In this document: in pieces, positions 17,601 through 22,576 of the stretch
Numbering within the stretch: the stretch's first letter is position 1
How the letters are laid out: each line of letters opens with the position of its first letter
Origin: Firmicutes bacterium UBA1768
Lineage (GTDB): Bacteria > Bacillota > Clostridia > Peptostreptococcales > Anaerovoracaceae
Direction of reading: 5' to 3'
DNA: 23,203 nucleotides
Assembly: GCA_002315335.1 (NCBI GenBank)
Contig: DCGW01000048.1
Location: 4,985-28,187 of the forward strand
Notes under the pieces: model-generated
Databases searched by the model: none
What the model was told of the DNA's origin: nothing
What the model saw: the letters and a program-made list of their open reading frames with translations, nothing else
Translations under genes and position numbers: made by a program

Positions 17601-18495
17601 CTTCGCTCTCGTCGAGGTCGCCGCAGAGGCCCTTTTTCTTGAGATATTTTGTGCCGATAACCGCCATATCCATAAGGGTGACAGGGCGATTTGCCGGATA
17701 TTTTTCTCCGTAAACTGCCTCTCTCATTTCGAGATATTCGTCGAAGGCCTTCTTTACGAGGTCGCCGTAAGGGCTGTTCTCAAAGTTGGCTTCGCTGATT
17801 GCAGTGTTAAAGGTTGTGTGGCGACAGTGGTCTGACCAATAGGTGTCGATAACTCTGAGCTCTGTAACTGTAGGATCTCTGTCTTCTTTTTTGAAATATT
17901 CTCTTACAAAAGCGAGGTCGTCGTCGCTCATGGCAAAGCCTTGGTCCTTGCCGAAGTTCATAAGGTCTTTTTCGCTCCATGCTCTGAAGCCGTCGATTAC
18001 TGCTACGTCCGCAGGGATTTCAAAGTCCATTTCGAGACTATCTGGCTTTGTGCTGTCTGCTTCTCTTGAGTCAACCGGGTTGATATAGTATTTCTTTACA
18101 GCTTCGACTTCTTCGTCGGAGAGGCCACCGTTTAAGATAATAACCTTTGCATAACGAACTGTCGGTTCGGCAGAGGTGTTGATAAGCCTGATACACTGGG
18201 CTGCTGAGTCTGCTCTCTGATCGTACTGACCCGGGAGATATTCAACCGCGAAGGACTTTGACCTTGGAGGCAGTGTGAGGGTTTCGTCTGTGACCATGTC
18301 AACGGCAGCTTCGCCGAAAACGTTAAATCTTGAAGATTCATAGGTCTCCTTGTCTATTCCTTCAACGTCGTAGCGATTGACTATGCGCAGCGACTGAAGA
18401 TTTTTAAGGGATAGGTTTTCCTTGAGCTCTGAACAAAGGCTCTGCGCCTCAACGTCGAAGCCGGGAATTTTTTCAACAAATATTCTGTAAACCAA
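14635..18495 (-). CDS. purL: Phosphoribosylformylglycinamidine synthase, single-chain large form
   Basis: Step 4: FGAR + ATP + glutamine to FGAM. 1286 residues, so the synthetase and glutaminase are in one chain and no purS or purQ is needed. The N-terminal PurS-like part is followed by two synthetase halves (KNETHNHPTEIEPFGGAAT; GGKDSMSGTF), then a class I glutaminase with Cys1127 (GICNGFQ), His1257 and Glu1259 (MGHSER), all intact. Most Gram-positive purine operons use the split purS/Q/L set; a large form of this kind is known from some Clostridia and Bacteroidetes. The start is TTG at 18493-18495 with a perfect AGGAGG 7 nt upstream; no ATG lies close enough to compete. First gene of the minus-strand operon. 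Confidence 0.95.
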   Translation of the reverse strand: MVYRIFVEKIPGFDVEAQSLCSELKENLSLKNLQSLRIVNRYDVEGIDKETYESSRFNVFGEAAVDMVTDETLTLPPRSKSFAVEYLPGQYDQRADSAAQCIRLINTSAEPTVRYAKVIILNGGLSDEEVEAVKKYYINPVDSREADSTKPDSLEMDFEIPADVAVIDGFRAWSEKDLMNFGKDQGFAMSDDDLAFVREYFKKEDRDPTVTELRVIDTYWSDHCRHTTFNTAISEANFENSPYGDLVKKAFDEYLEMREAVYGEKYPANRPVTLMDMAVIGTKYLKKKGLCGDLDESEEVNACSINVKANIDGKDEDWLVMFKNETHNHPTEIEPFGGAATCLGGAIRDPLSGRSYVYQAMRVTGAADPRALLEETLTGKLPQQKITRSAARGYSSYGNQIGLATGQVTEIYNPGYVAKRMEVGAVIAAAPKENVVRERPAPGDVIILTGGRTGRDGCGGATGSSKEHTEDSILSCGAEVQKGNPPVERNLQRLFRRSEAAKLIKRCNDFGAGGVSVAIGELADSLDIELDLVLKKYEGLDGTELAISESQERMAVVVAAEDAEKFMAMAREENLESVAVAKVTDTGRIKMTWRGRTILDLSRAFLDTNGVQQKTAVSVEAPKQGSGEPVCKDGVCHMPAAPAPADLGTLMTETEIDSIKDSVADLNCCSQKGLTEMFDSTIGAGTVLMPLGGKHQLTPALGMAAKLPVTQGYTDTATLMTFGFDPELSAKSPYHGALYAVIDSAAKMTAMGGDYRKIRLSFQEYFEKLGKAPERWGKPMAALLGSIKAQKELQIPSIGGKDSMSGTFMDLDVPPTLISFAVAAEDADNIISPEFKKAGSHIVLVGTERNAEGVINFEKLRNSLDKVRDLIHEKKVAAAQTIGKGGIFAAVTKMAMGNGIGAEFAGMDRPSLLDKNYGALILEIPEEVGGSDPQAALKSLFGSVDFTIIGTTTDEPALTFKVRVETMGMGTAKYTLDELEQLWTEPLENIFPSVASEYCEEEPESIEFSQRYTKKPAVLTAKPRVFIPVFPGTNCEVDSRAAFERAGAEAQLHILRNLTSAELEESIDKMAAEIKKSQMIMIPGGFSGGDEPEGSAKFITAVFRNPKVFEAVTDLLENRDGLMLGICNGFQALIKLGLVPYGKIVPMKSDSPTLTYNSINRHVSTLVRTRVASVKSPWLAGTEVGEVYTIPVSHGEGRFIASPEMLAELKANGQIATQYADFSGKASNSPLFNPNNSDWAIEGITSPDGRVFGKMGHSERIGRNLYKNVIGEKDMKIFESGVKYFK

Positions 18496-18549
18496 AACTT
18501 GACCTCCTATATATAAATCGGTAAAAATTAGTGCTCATAGATACTTTTA

Positions 18550-18578
18550 ATAATAGCACTCAAAGGGGTCTAAATCAA
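18550..18578 (-). promoter_or_regulatory. Promoter of the purine operon
   Basis: On the minus strand: -35 TTGATT (18578-18573), 17-bp spacer, -10 TATTAT (18555-18550); transcription start expected near 18543, about 48 nt before the purL TTG. An inverted repeat, AGTGCT (18530-18535) and AGCACT (18555-18560 on the plus strand), spans the -10 box and start site and could be an operator. No PurR box of the Bacillus CCGAAC type is seen. Confidence 0.65.
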
Positions 18579-18586
18579 CCAAAATA

Positions 18587-18615
18587 GAGAAAAAAGCCGA
18601 GGAAAACAAGGCTTT
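18587..18615 (-). terminator. Candidate terminator on the minus strand just upstream of the purL promoter
   Basis: Read on the minus strand: AAAGCC (18615-18610), 11-nt loop, GGCTTT (18598-18593), running into a T stretch (six T in total, then CTCTA). It ends about 10 bp before the -35 box of purL. It may insulate purL from antisense transcription of the ispE leader, or be the terminator of a longer purL leader that starts further upstream. Confidence 0.45.
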
Positions 18616-18633
18616 GTGGGCTGTATTTTTCGT

Positions 18634-18685
18634 ATAACGGAGATGTTTGGACGGCGAGTGATTTTTACGTAAGTTTGGCCGTTAT
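18634..18685. repeat. Inverted repeat between the divergent purL and ispE promoters
   Basis: ATAACGG (18634-18640) and its complement CCGTTAT (18679-18685) enclose 38 bp. That interval holds a TTACGTAA palindrome and two related blocks, GTTTGGACGG and GTTTGGCCGT. It fits no riboswitch I know on either strand and may be a protein-binding site serving both promoters. Confidence 0.35.
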
Positions 18686-18691
18686 GGGGGA

Positions 18692-18720
18692 TTGAATAAA
18701 CCTGTTTCTACATATATAAT
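18692..18720 (+). promoter_or_regulatory. Promoter of ispE
   Basis: -35 TTGAAT (18692-18697), 17-bp spacer, -10 TATAAT (18715-18720), a perfect -10 box. Transcription would begin near 18727, giving about 160 nt of leader before the ispE ATG. Confidence 0.7.
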
Positions 18721-18722
18721 AG

Positions 18723-18869
18723 TATCTCAAATAGAGGCTGCTTTTAGTAGGGTGAACGCAGCTCGATATTAGTGGTTGGTAATGGTGTTGGTCGCAGATG
18801 GAGCTGAAGGCAGTTGACCTCAGCTGGAGCCAAGTTTGAATCATTGCACAAAGAGATGCTTTTGAGATA
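18723..18869 (+). promoter_or_regulatory. Structured RNA leader of ispE, possible unclassified cis-element
   Basis: TATCTCAAA (18723-18731) pairs perfectly with TTTGAGATA (18861-18869), a 9-bp stem closing 129 nt. Inside are a hairpin GAG-CTGC/GCAGCTC with one bulged G (from 18734) and a hairpin AGCTGA-A-GG/CCTCAGCT with a 7-nt loop. The 3' strand of the closing stem ends 19 nt before the ATG, near the weak ribosome site GGGG. The 5' strand of the stem sits at the predicted transcription start, so exact promoter placement matters. No match to the lysine, THF, purine, glycine, SAM or cobalamin riboswitches, or to a T-box, could be made by eye. Confidence 0.45.
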
Positions 18870-18888
18870 TAGAAACGGGGTCTTATTT

Positions 18889-19770
18889 ATGAACGAAATT
18901 ACAGTTGATGCTTTTGCAAAGGTTAATCTGGCTCTGGAGGTTATGGGTTTAAGAGAAGACGGCTACCATGAGGTGCTGATGCTGATGCAGCAGCTCGTGC
19001 TAAAAGACAGGGTGACTGTCAGGCGCTTGGGCGGAAGCGAGCGTTGTGTAAAAATAGTGTGCGAAAAAGAGGGTGTACCTCTCGATGAAACTAATCTTGC
19101 GTGGAGGGCGGCGATGCTTATGCTGGATATGGCCGAGTCTCTTGAAAGCGTTGAGGTTGAAATAGAAAAAAATATTCCAATGGCGGCAGGGCTTGCCGGA
19201 GGGTCGTCCGATGCAGCAGCAACTATTAAGGCGATGAATGAGGTGTTTGAGCTTAATCTGGACGAGGAGTCGCTCTGTAATTTAGCCGGCGGGCTGGGAG
19301 CGGATGTGCCGTTCTGCGTCCTTGGAGGTACTGCTGTGGCGAGCGGAATAGGAACTGATCTGGTTTCGACTGTGGGGTTTGCGCCGCAGGAATATTATGT
19401 GCTTCTTTGCAAGCCGCCTGTTGGAGTGTCTACGCGTGAAGTTTACAAGGCTTTTGATGCCAAGGTGGAGGAAATAAGGAAGCAACCGCGCCCCGACGTA
19501 CCGTACCTTGTAGGAGGCATTGTTCTTGGGAGCCCGGTCAGGCTGCTGAAGGGAAGAATGGTAAACGACCTCGAATATATTACTTCTACAGAAGTACCTG
19601 ATATAAATGATATAAAAGCAGTAATGTTGGAGGAAGGCGCCGCACATGCGATGATGACGGGGAGCGGTCCGACTGTGTTCGGGATCTTTGAGGAAAAAGA
19701 AGGCGCTGTTGCGGCGTTTAAAAGGTTATCTCAAAAGTATGAGGAAACGTATATTACTACTTTCAGGTAA
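18889..19770 (+). CDS. ispE: 4-diphosphocytidyl-2-C-methyl-D-erythritol kinase
   Basis: GHMP-family kinase of the non-mevalonate (MEP) isoprenoid pathway; phosphorylates CDP-ME. 293 residues. Lys11 (FAKVNLAL) and Asp139 (GADVPFC) match the catalytic pair of the family; the ATP loop PMAAGLAGGSSDAA is at about 98-111, and DGYHE is at 24-28. The start ATG 18889 fits the family N-terminus. In-frame starts further up (TTG 18814, ATG 18856) would run through the structured leader and lack a usable ribosome site. The site used is only GGGG, 8 nt before ATG, so translation may be weak or controlled. Single gene with its own promoter, divergent from purL. Confidence 0.95.
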   Translation: MNEITVDAFAKVNLALEVMGLREDGYHEVLMLMQQLVLKDRVTVRRLGGSERCVKIVCEKEGVPLDETNLAWRAAMLMLDMAESLESVEVEIEKNIPMAAGLAGGSSDAAATIKAMNEVFELNLDEESLCNLAGGLGADVPFCVLGGTAVASGIGTDLVSTVGFAPQEYYVLLCKPPVGVSTREVYKAFDAKVEEIRKQPRPDVPYLVGGIVLGSPVRLLKGRMVNDLEYITSTEVPDINDIKAVMLEEGAAHAMMTGSGPTVFGIFEEKEGAVAAFKRLSQKYEETYITTFR

Positions 19771-19805
19771 GGGGGCAAAGATCAAGCTATTAAAAATATT
19801 TGCGC

Positions 19806-19834
19806 TTGCTGGCGGCTGGAAAATATTGTAAAAT
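19806..19834 (+). promoter_or_regulatory. Candidate promoter for the Rpn nuclease gene
   Basis: TTGCTG (19806-19811), 17-bp spacer, TAAAAT (19829-19834). It lies in the 126-bp gap after ispE, where I see no terminator, so readthrough from ispE is also possible. Confidence 0.4.
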
Positions 19835-19896
19835 TAAGTTGATCAGGATTTACGGGGGATAAAGGGAGGTAGAGAGAAATCAATAATGAAGAATAT

Positions 19897-20727
19897 TTGA
19901 AGAAAATGGTCGCGATGCTGAACCCGATTGACGATATCATGTTCAGAAAAATGGCTGAGGAGAAAGCCTTTTGTCAGGAAATCCTCAGGGTCATAATGGA
20001 GGATGAAAAGCTTGTGGTTTTGGAAGCAAAGGCCCAGTGGCAGGGCAGCAACCTTCGGGGAAGGTCAGTCATTATGGACTCGAGGTGTGTATTAGGGGAT
20101 AAGACGCTGGTTAATATTGAAGTTCAAAAGTCAAATGAGGACAACCATCAGAAAAGAGTGCGATATAATGGGGCGATATTATCAACAAACAGCGCTAAGA
20201 AGGGAAGCAGGTTTGAAGAAATTCCTGATGTGGTAGTGGTGTATATTACAACTTTTGATATCTTTAAAGGAGGCTATCCTTTATATCATGTAGATAGAGT
20301 GGTCAGGGAAACCAGGAAGATTGTTTATAATGGTTTTCGGGAGATCTTTGTAAACACCAAGGTAAAGGACGGCTCTGCAATATCGGAGCTGATGAGTGTC
20401 TTTACGAAGGGCGATAAATACAGCGACAAATTCCCTGTAACTTCAGAAACGAAGAGGAGATACAAGGAAACGGAGGAAGGAGGAACCGCGATGTGTGAAA
20501 TAACTCAACAGATATGGGATAAGGCGTCGGAGGCTGGCCGGGAAGAAGGCCGTGAGGAAGGCCGTGAGGAAGGCCGCGAGGAAGGCCGCGAGGAAGGCCG
20601 GAACCTCGGAAAGCTTGAACTGATAATCAGTTTGGTTAAAAACGGAATGTTATCCGTCTCAGAAGCAGCAAAAGGATCCGGTATAGAAGAGTCGGTGATA
20701 ATGAAAAACCTTGAGATGTATTCGTAA
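19897..20727 (+). CDS. Rpn family recombination-promoting nuclease / PD-(D/E)XK transposase-like protein
   Basis: Rpn proteins are PD-(D/E)XK nucleases related to transposase_31 and linked in E. coli to RecA-independent recombination and phage defence. Counting from the TTG at 19897: the N-terminal LNPIDDIMFRKM matches the family; the catalytic core appears as Asp61 followed by Glu75-Val-Gln77 (NIEVQ); the C-terminal part is a GREE repeat (214-235) and a short helical tail. 276 residues. The start is uncertain. A strong GGGAGG (19864-19869) is ideally spaced for an in-frame ATC at 19879, which would give INNEEYLKKM, a plausible native N-terminus with its ATG lost. TTG 19897 and ATG 19906 are fallback starts; ATG 19886 is out of frame and stops after four codons. 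Contains a likely second start at 20491. Confidence 0.85.
   Translation: MKKMVAMLNPIDDIMFRKMAEEKAFCQEILRVIMEDEKLVVLEAKAQWQGSNLRGRSVIMDSRCVLGDKTLVNIEVQKSNEDNHQKRVRYNGAILSTNSAKKGSRFEEIPDVVVVYITTFDIFKGGYPLYHVDRVVRETRKIVYNGFREIFVNTKVKDGSAISELMSVFTKGDKYSDKFPVTSETKRRYKETEEGGTAMCEITQQIWDKASEAGREEGREEGREEGREEGREEGRNLGKLELIISLVKNGMLSVSEAAKGSGIEESVIMKNLEMYS
20491..20727 (+). CDS. Internal in-frame ORF of the Rpn gene, possible intragenic antitoxin
   Basis: ATG 20491 (Met199 of the long protein) has a perfect AGGAGG at 20478-20483, spacing 7 nt, better than the long protein's own start. It would give a 78-residue protein: MCEITQQIWDKASEAG, the GREE repeat, then a C-terminal helix-turn-helix-like tail. 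From memory, E. coli rpnA makes a short C-terminal product of this kind from an internal start, and it neutralises the full-length nuclease. That the same holds here is inference from the layout and the ribosome site. Confidence 0.55.
   Translation: MCEITQQIWDKASEAGREEGREEGREEGREEGREEGRNLGKLELIISLVKNGMLSVSEAAKGSGIEESVIMKNLEMYS
20536..20601 (+). repeat. 12-bp coding tandem repeat (Gly-Arg-Glu-Glu)
   Basis: Five and a half units of GGCCGNGARGAA inside the Rpn gene, encoding GREE repeats. Units differ only at wobble positions (CGG, CGT, CGT, CGC, CGC, CGG). Because each unit is a whole number of codons, slippage changes length without breaking the frame. The repeat probably forms a charged helix and is shared by the long and short products. 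Confidence 0.9.
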
Positions 20728-20827
20728 CACTTAATCCGAGTTGCTAAAGGCGTAGCGGTACTGAGTGCCAATATATTATTTGTTAGATAATGAAATGTTT
20801 TTCATAATATCCCCATAGAAATCTTGT

Positions 20828-20862
20828 AAGACGGTTAAGCTTATGGTTTGGCCGTCTTTTAT
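20828..20862 (+). terminator. Intrinsic terminator after the Rpn gene
   Basis: AAGACGG (20828-20834) pairs with CCGTCTT (20852-20858), 17-nt loop containing TAAGCTTA, followed by TTATAATTT. It is 100 nt after the Rpn stop. The 20728-20827 stretch before it holds nothing I recognise. Confidence 0.65.
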
Positions 20863-20923
20863 AATTTGCTGAAATGCTTTTGAGCAGGGGCAAACTTCAG
20901 GCTGTTTCATCACGGTTCTGTAA

Positions 20924-20999
20924 AAATGCACCGATTTTTCAAAAAAATTCAAAAAACGGTGCATTTCCTCTAAAATTGACAAGATTTAAGGAATAGTTG
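20924..20999 (+). repeat. Hairpin-plus-tail repeat, copy R1
   Basis: AAATGCACCG (20924-20933) pairs with CGGTGCATTT (20957-20966), with T5/A5 continuing the stem. 23 nt later comes the tail TTAAGGAATAGTTG (20986-20999). First of four copies, all in the same orientation. Confidence 0.85.
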
Positions 21000-21083
21000 C
21001 CGTCTATATTACTGTATTTCTATTGATTATATCCAGTACTACCTGCCATATGCACAATTAATAGCCAATCTCACATAGAAAAC

Positions 21084-21151
21084 GCACCGATTTTTGTTAA
21101 AAAGCAAAAAAACGGTGCAATTTGCGAGAACACAGTTTTAAGGAATAGTTG
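21084..21151 (+). repeat. Hairpin-plus-tail repeat, copy R2
   Basis: GCACCGATTTTTG (from 21084) with its partner ending CGGTGC at 21118 (35-nt hairpin, as in R1), 19-nt spacer, then TTAAGGAATAGTTG (21138-21151). Confidence 0.85.
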
Positions 21152-21157
21152 TTTTGT

Positions 21158-21260
21158 ATGATGGTTATTTGCAGGAGCGTAGGAGGACTTGCCAACGTTT
21201 ACTTGACACATACGAGTGCGGCGTGAGTTGTCAACGCCTACTTGACAAATAACCAATCAT
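21158..21260. repeat. Inverted and direct repeats upstream of the ywiB-like gene
   Basis: Outer inverted repeat: ATGAT-GGTTATTTG (21158-21171) against CAAATAACC-A-ATCAT (21246-21260), one bulged base. Inside is a 20-bp direct repeat, CAACGTTTACTTGACACATA (21193-21212) and CAACGCCTACTTGACAAATA (21232-21251), 17 of 20 identical, offset 39 bp. Both carry TTGACA. Probably a regulatory region for the promoter at 21279. Confidence 0.65.
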
Positions 21261-21278
21261 ATAAAATGCAGATGATTA

Positions 21279-21307
21279 TTGACATCAGTCATGAGAGACA
21301 TTATAAT
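21279..21307 (+). promoter_or_regulatory. Fully consensus promoter of the ywiB-like gene
   Basis: TTGACA (21279-21284), 17-bp spacer, TATAAT (21302-21307): a perfect sigma-A consensus. Transcription start near 21314, about 47 nt before the ATG. Such a strong promoter usually implies either high expression or tight repression. Confidence 0.8.
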
Positions 21308-21360
21308 AAACGGGCGAATTTGACAAAAGCAAGCTGGTCAGTTCGGGAAGGAGGGCTAAG

Positions 21361-21843
21361 ATGGCATACGAACGAGAAACAAAAGAACTATTATTAAAGA
21401 TTAAAACTTCGCAGTCGGCGAAGGTGCCCGACCTTTCCACAGAGCCCGTAGAACTGATGACCGAGGCGCGAAGAGTAAAAAAGAACGGAGTTTACTATAT
21501 TATATATGAAGAAAGCGAGCTTTCCGGCACGCCGGGCTGCATAACCTCGATAAAGGTAGACGGAGACGAGGTCAGCCTCAGAAGGTTCGGAACCTTTGCG
21601 CAGGAAATGAAGTTTAAAGAGGGAAAACCCTTCTTCGGCATGTACGACACACCGATAGGAATGGTGGACATGGAAATAAACACCAACGAAGTAAAGAACG
21701 AGCTTTGCGAGGACGGAACCAAGGGCAGGCTGTATTTAGACTTCGACGTTAGCCTGAAGGGCTTGTTAGAAGCAAGAAATACAATGGAAATTAAAATTGC
21801 ACCGCTTAACCGAAAGGCGAAGCCGGAAACCGAGGTACAGTAG
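21361..21843 (+). CDS. DUF1934 / YwiB-family beta-barrel protein
   Basis: 160-residue soluble protein with no signal peptide. The pattern YYIIYEES, GTPGCITSIKV, VSLRRFG, MKFKEGKPFFGMYDTPIG, LYLDFDVSL and NTMEIKI fits DUF1934 (B. subtilis YwiB), a calycin-like beta-barrel of unknown ligand. A strong AAGGAGG lies 6 nt before ATG 21361, and a perfect consensus promoter lies upstream. The first 30 residues are polar and not part of the recognisable barrel. It is a single gene between two pairs of hairpin repeats (R1, R2 before; R3, R4 after). No function can be assigned beyond the fold. No terminator with a T-run follows; the hairpin of R3, 60 nt downstream, may end or protect the transcript. Confidence 0.8.
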   Translation: MAYERETKELLLKIKTSQSAKVPDLSTEPVELMTEARRVKKNGVYYIIYEESELSGTPGCITSIKVDGDEVSLRRFGTFAQEMKFKEGKPFFGMYDTPIGMVDMEINTNEVKNELCEDGTKGRLYLDFDVSLKGLLEARNTMEIKIAPLNRKAKPETEVQ

Positions 21844-21903
21844 TGCAAGCCGCAGGTATATAGGGGTGGTATAAGTCCGTTTGAACATGCGTAAGAGGAA
21901 AAG

Positions 21904-21976
21904 GCACCGATTTTTGGTGTTTGCGGCAAAAATCGGTGCAAACCTAATGAAAATCATTAGATTTAAGGAATAGTTG
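21904..21976 (+). repeat. Hairpin-plus-tail repeat, copy R3
   Basis: Perfect 13-bp inverted repeat GCACCGATTTTTG (21904-21916) with CAAAAATCGGTGC (21927-21939), 10-nt loop. The 23-nt spacer holds a second small hairpin CTAATGA/TCATTAG (21944-21960). Tail TTAAGGAATAGTTG at 21963-21976. Best preserved copy. Confidence 0.88.
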
Positions 21977-22080
21977 AGACGGAAAATTTCCATTTATTAC
22001 CAAAATGGGCGGTTTGAAGCGTAAAAATCAGCCCAAAAGGGGTAAGCTATTAAGATTGAGGTGTAACTTTCAGGTTGAAG

Positions 22081-22149
22081 GCACATATTTTTGATGTTTC
22101 AGGCAAAAATCGGTGCGAATTTGAAAAACATAGACTTAAGGAATAGTTG
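22081..22149 (+). repeat. Hairpin-plus-tail repeat, copy R4
   Basis: The left arm is decayed (GCACATATTTTTG), the right arm CAAAAATCGGTGC ends at 22116 (36 nt, as in R3), then a 19-nt spacer and TTAAGGAATAGTTG at 22136-22149. A further scrap, TGCACCGG at 22188-22195, may be the remains of a fifth hairpin without tail. Confidence 0.8.
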
Positions 22150-22514
22150 TTTTGCTGGGGCGCAGATATCCTATATTATTGAAAAAATGCACCGGATAAA
22201 AGGCAAAAAGCTGACGAGTTGTCAAAAGGCGGGAAACCATTGAAAAATGAACACAATTCGCGAAAATAAGCAATATAGTTGTAAAGATAGTGTAATAGAT
22301 TTTTTGGCCCTGTGGAGTTATAATTAAAACACATTTTAAGTGGGTGGAGAGCCTTAAAAAATCGAGTGCATTACAAATGCCGAACAAACACCAAAAAATG
22401 TGCAAAAAAACTCAGAATTAACAATATGCTGAGTTTGAACCCTGAAATTAACAGGGGCTGACCACATTTAGTTATAGAAAACTGTTACAATAATGTGACA
22501 AGGCTAATTGCCGA
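22150..22514. other. AT-rich non-coding stretch with small hairpins
   Basis: No credible gene on either strand. It holds the TTGACGAG/TGCACCG scraps after R4 and two neighbouring hairpins: AAACTCAG (22408-22415) with CTGAGTTT (22429-22436), and CCCTG (22440-22444) with CAGGG (22452-22456). Both loops contain AATTAACA. Read on the minus strand, the first runs into seven T (22410-22404) and is a plausible terminator for antisense transcription coming from the SLH gene side. Confidence 0.5.
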
Positions 22515-22543
22515 TTGACTAAGGCTTAAAAAATAGCTATAAT
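22515..22543 (+). promoter_or_regulatory. Promoter of the SLH-domain protein gene
   Basis: TTGACT (22515-22520), 17-bp spacer, TATAAT (22538-22543). Transcription would start near 22550, giving a leader of about 163 nt, long for a bacterial gene and typical of stable surface-protein mRNAs. Confidence 0.7.
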
Positions 22544-22576
22544 GTTTTAAGCATTATGTTTTTCTATGTTCTTTTG

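Noticed and set aside
18496..18720. Purine or PRPP riboswitch upstream of purL
   Set aside because: The conserved junction and loop bases of those classes are not present on either strand.
18782..18840. Short upstream ORFs of 11 and 13 codons in the ispE leader (from 18782 and 18798)
   Set aside because: Overlapping frames, no ribosome sites, no codon runs suggestive of attenuation.
18841..18860. THF riboswitch in the ispE leader (GAATCATTGCA resembles its 3' part)
   Set aside because: The 5' half and pairing partners of the THF class are missing, so the match is probably chance.
18814..18888. Longer ispE starting at TTG 18814 or ATG 18856
   Set aside because: The extra residues do not resemble IspE, lie in the structured leader and have no usable ribosome site.
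20924..22149. CRISPR array
   Set aside because: Only four copies at irregular distances (about 155, 820 and 175 bp), no uniform spacers and no cas genes.
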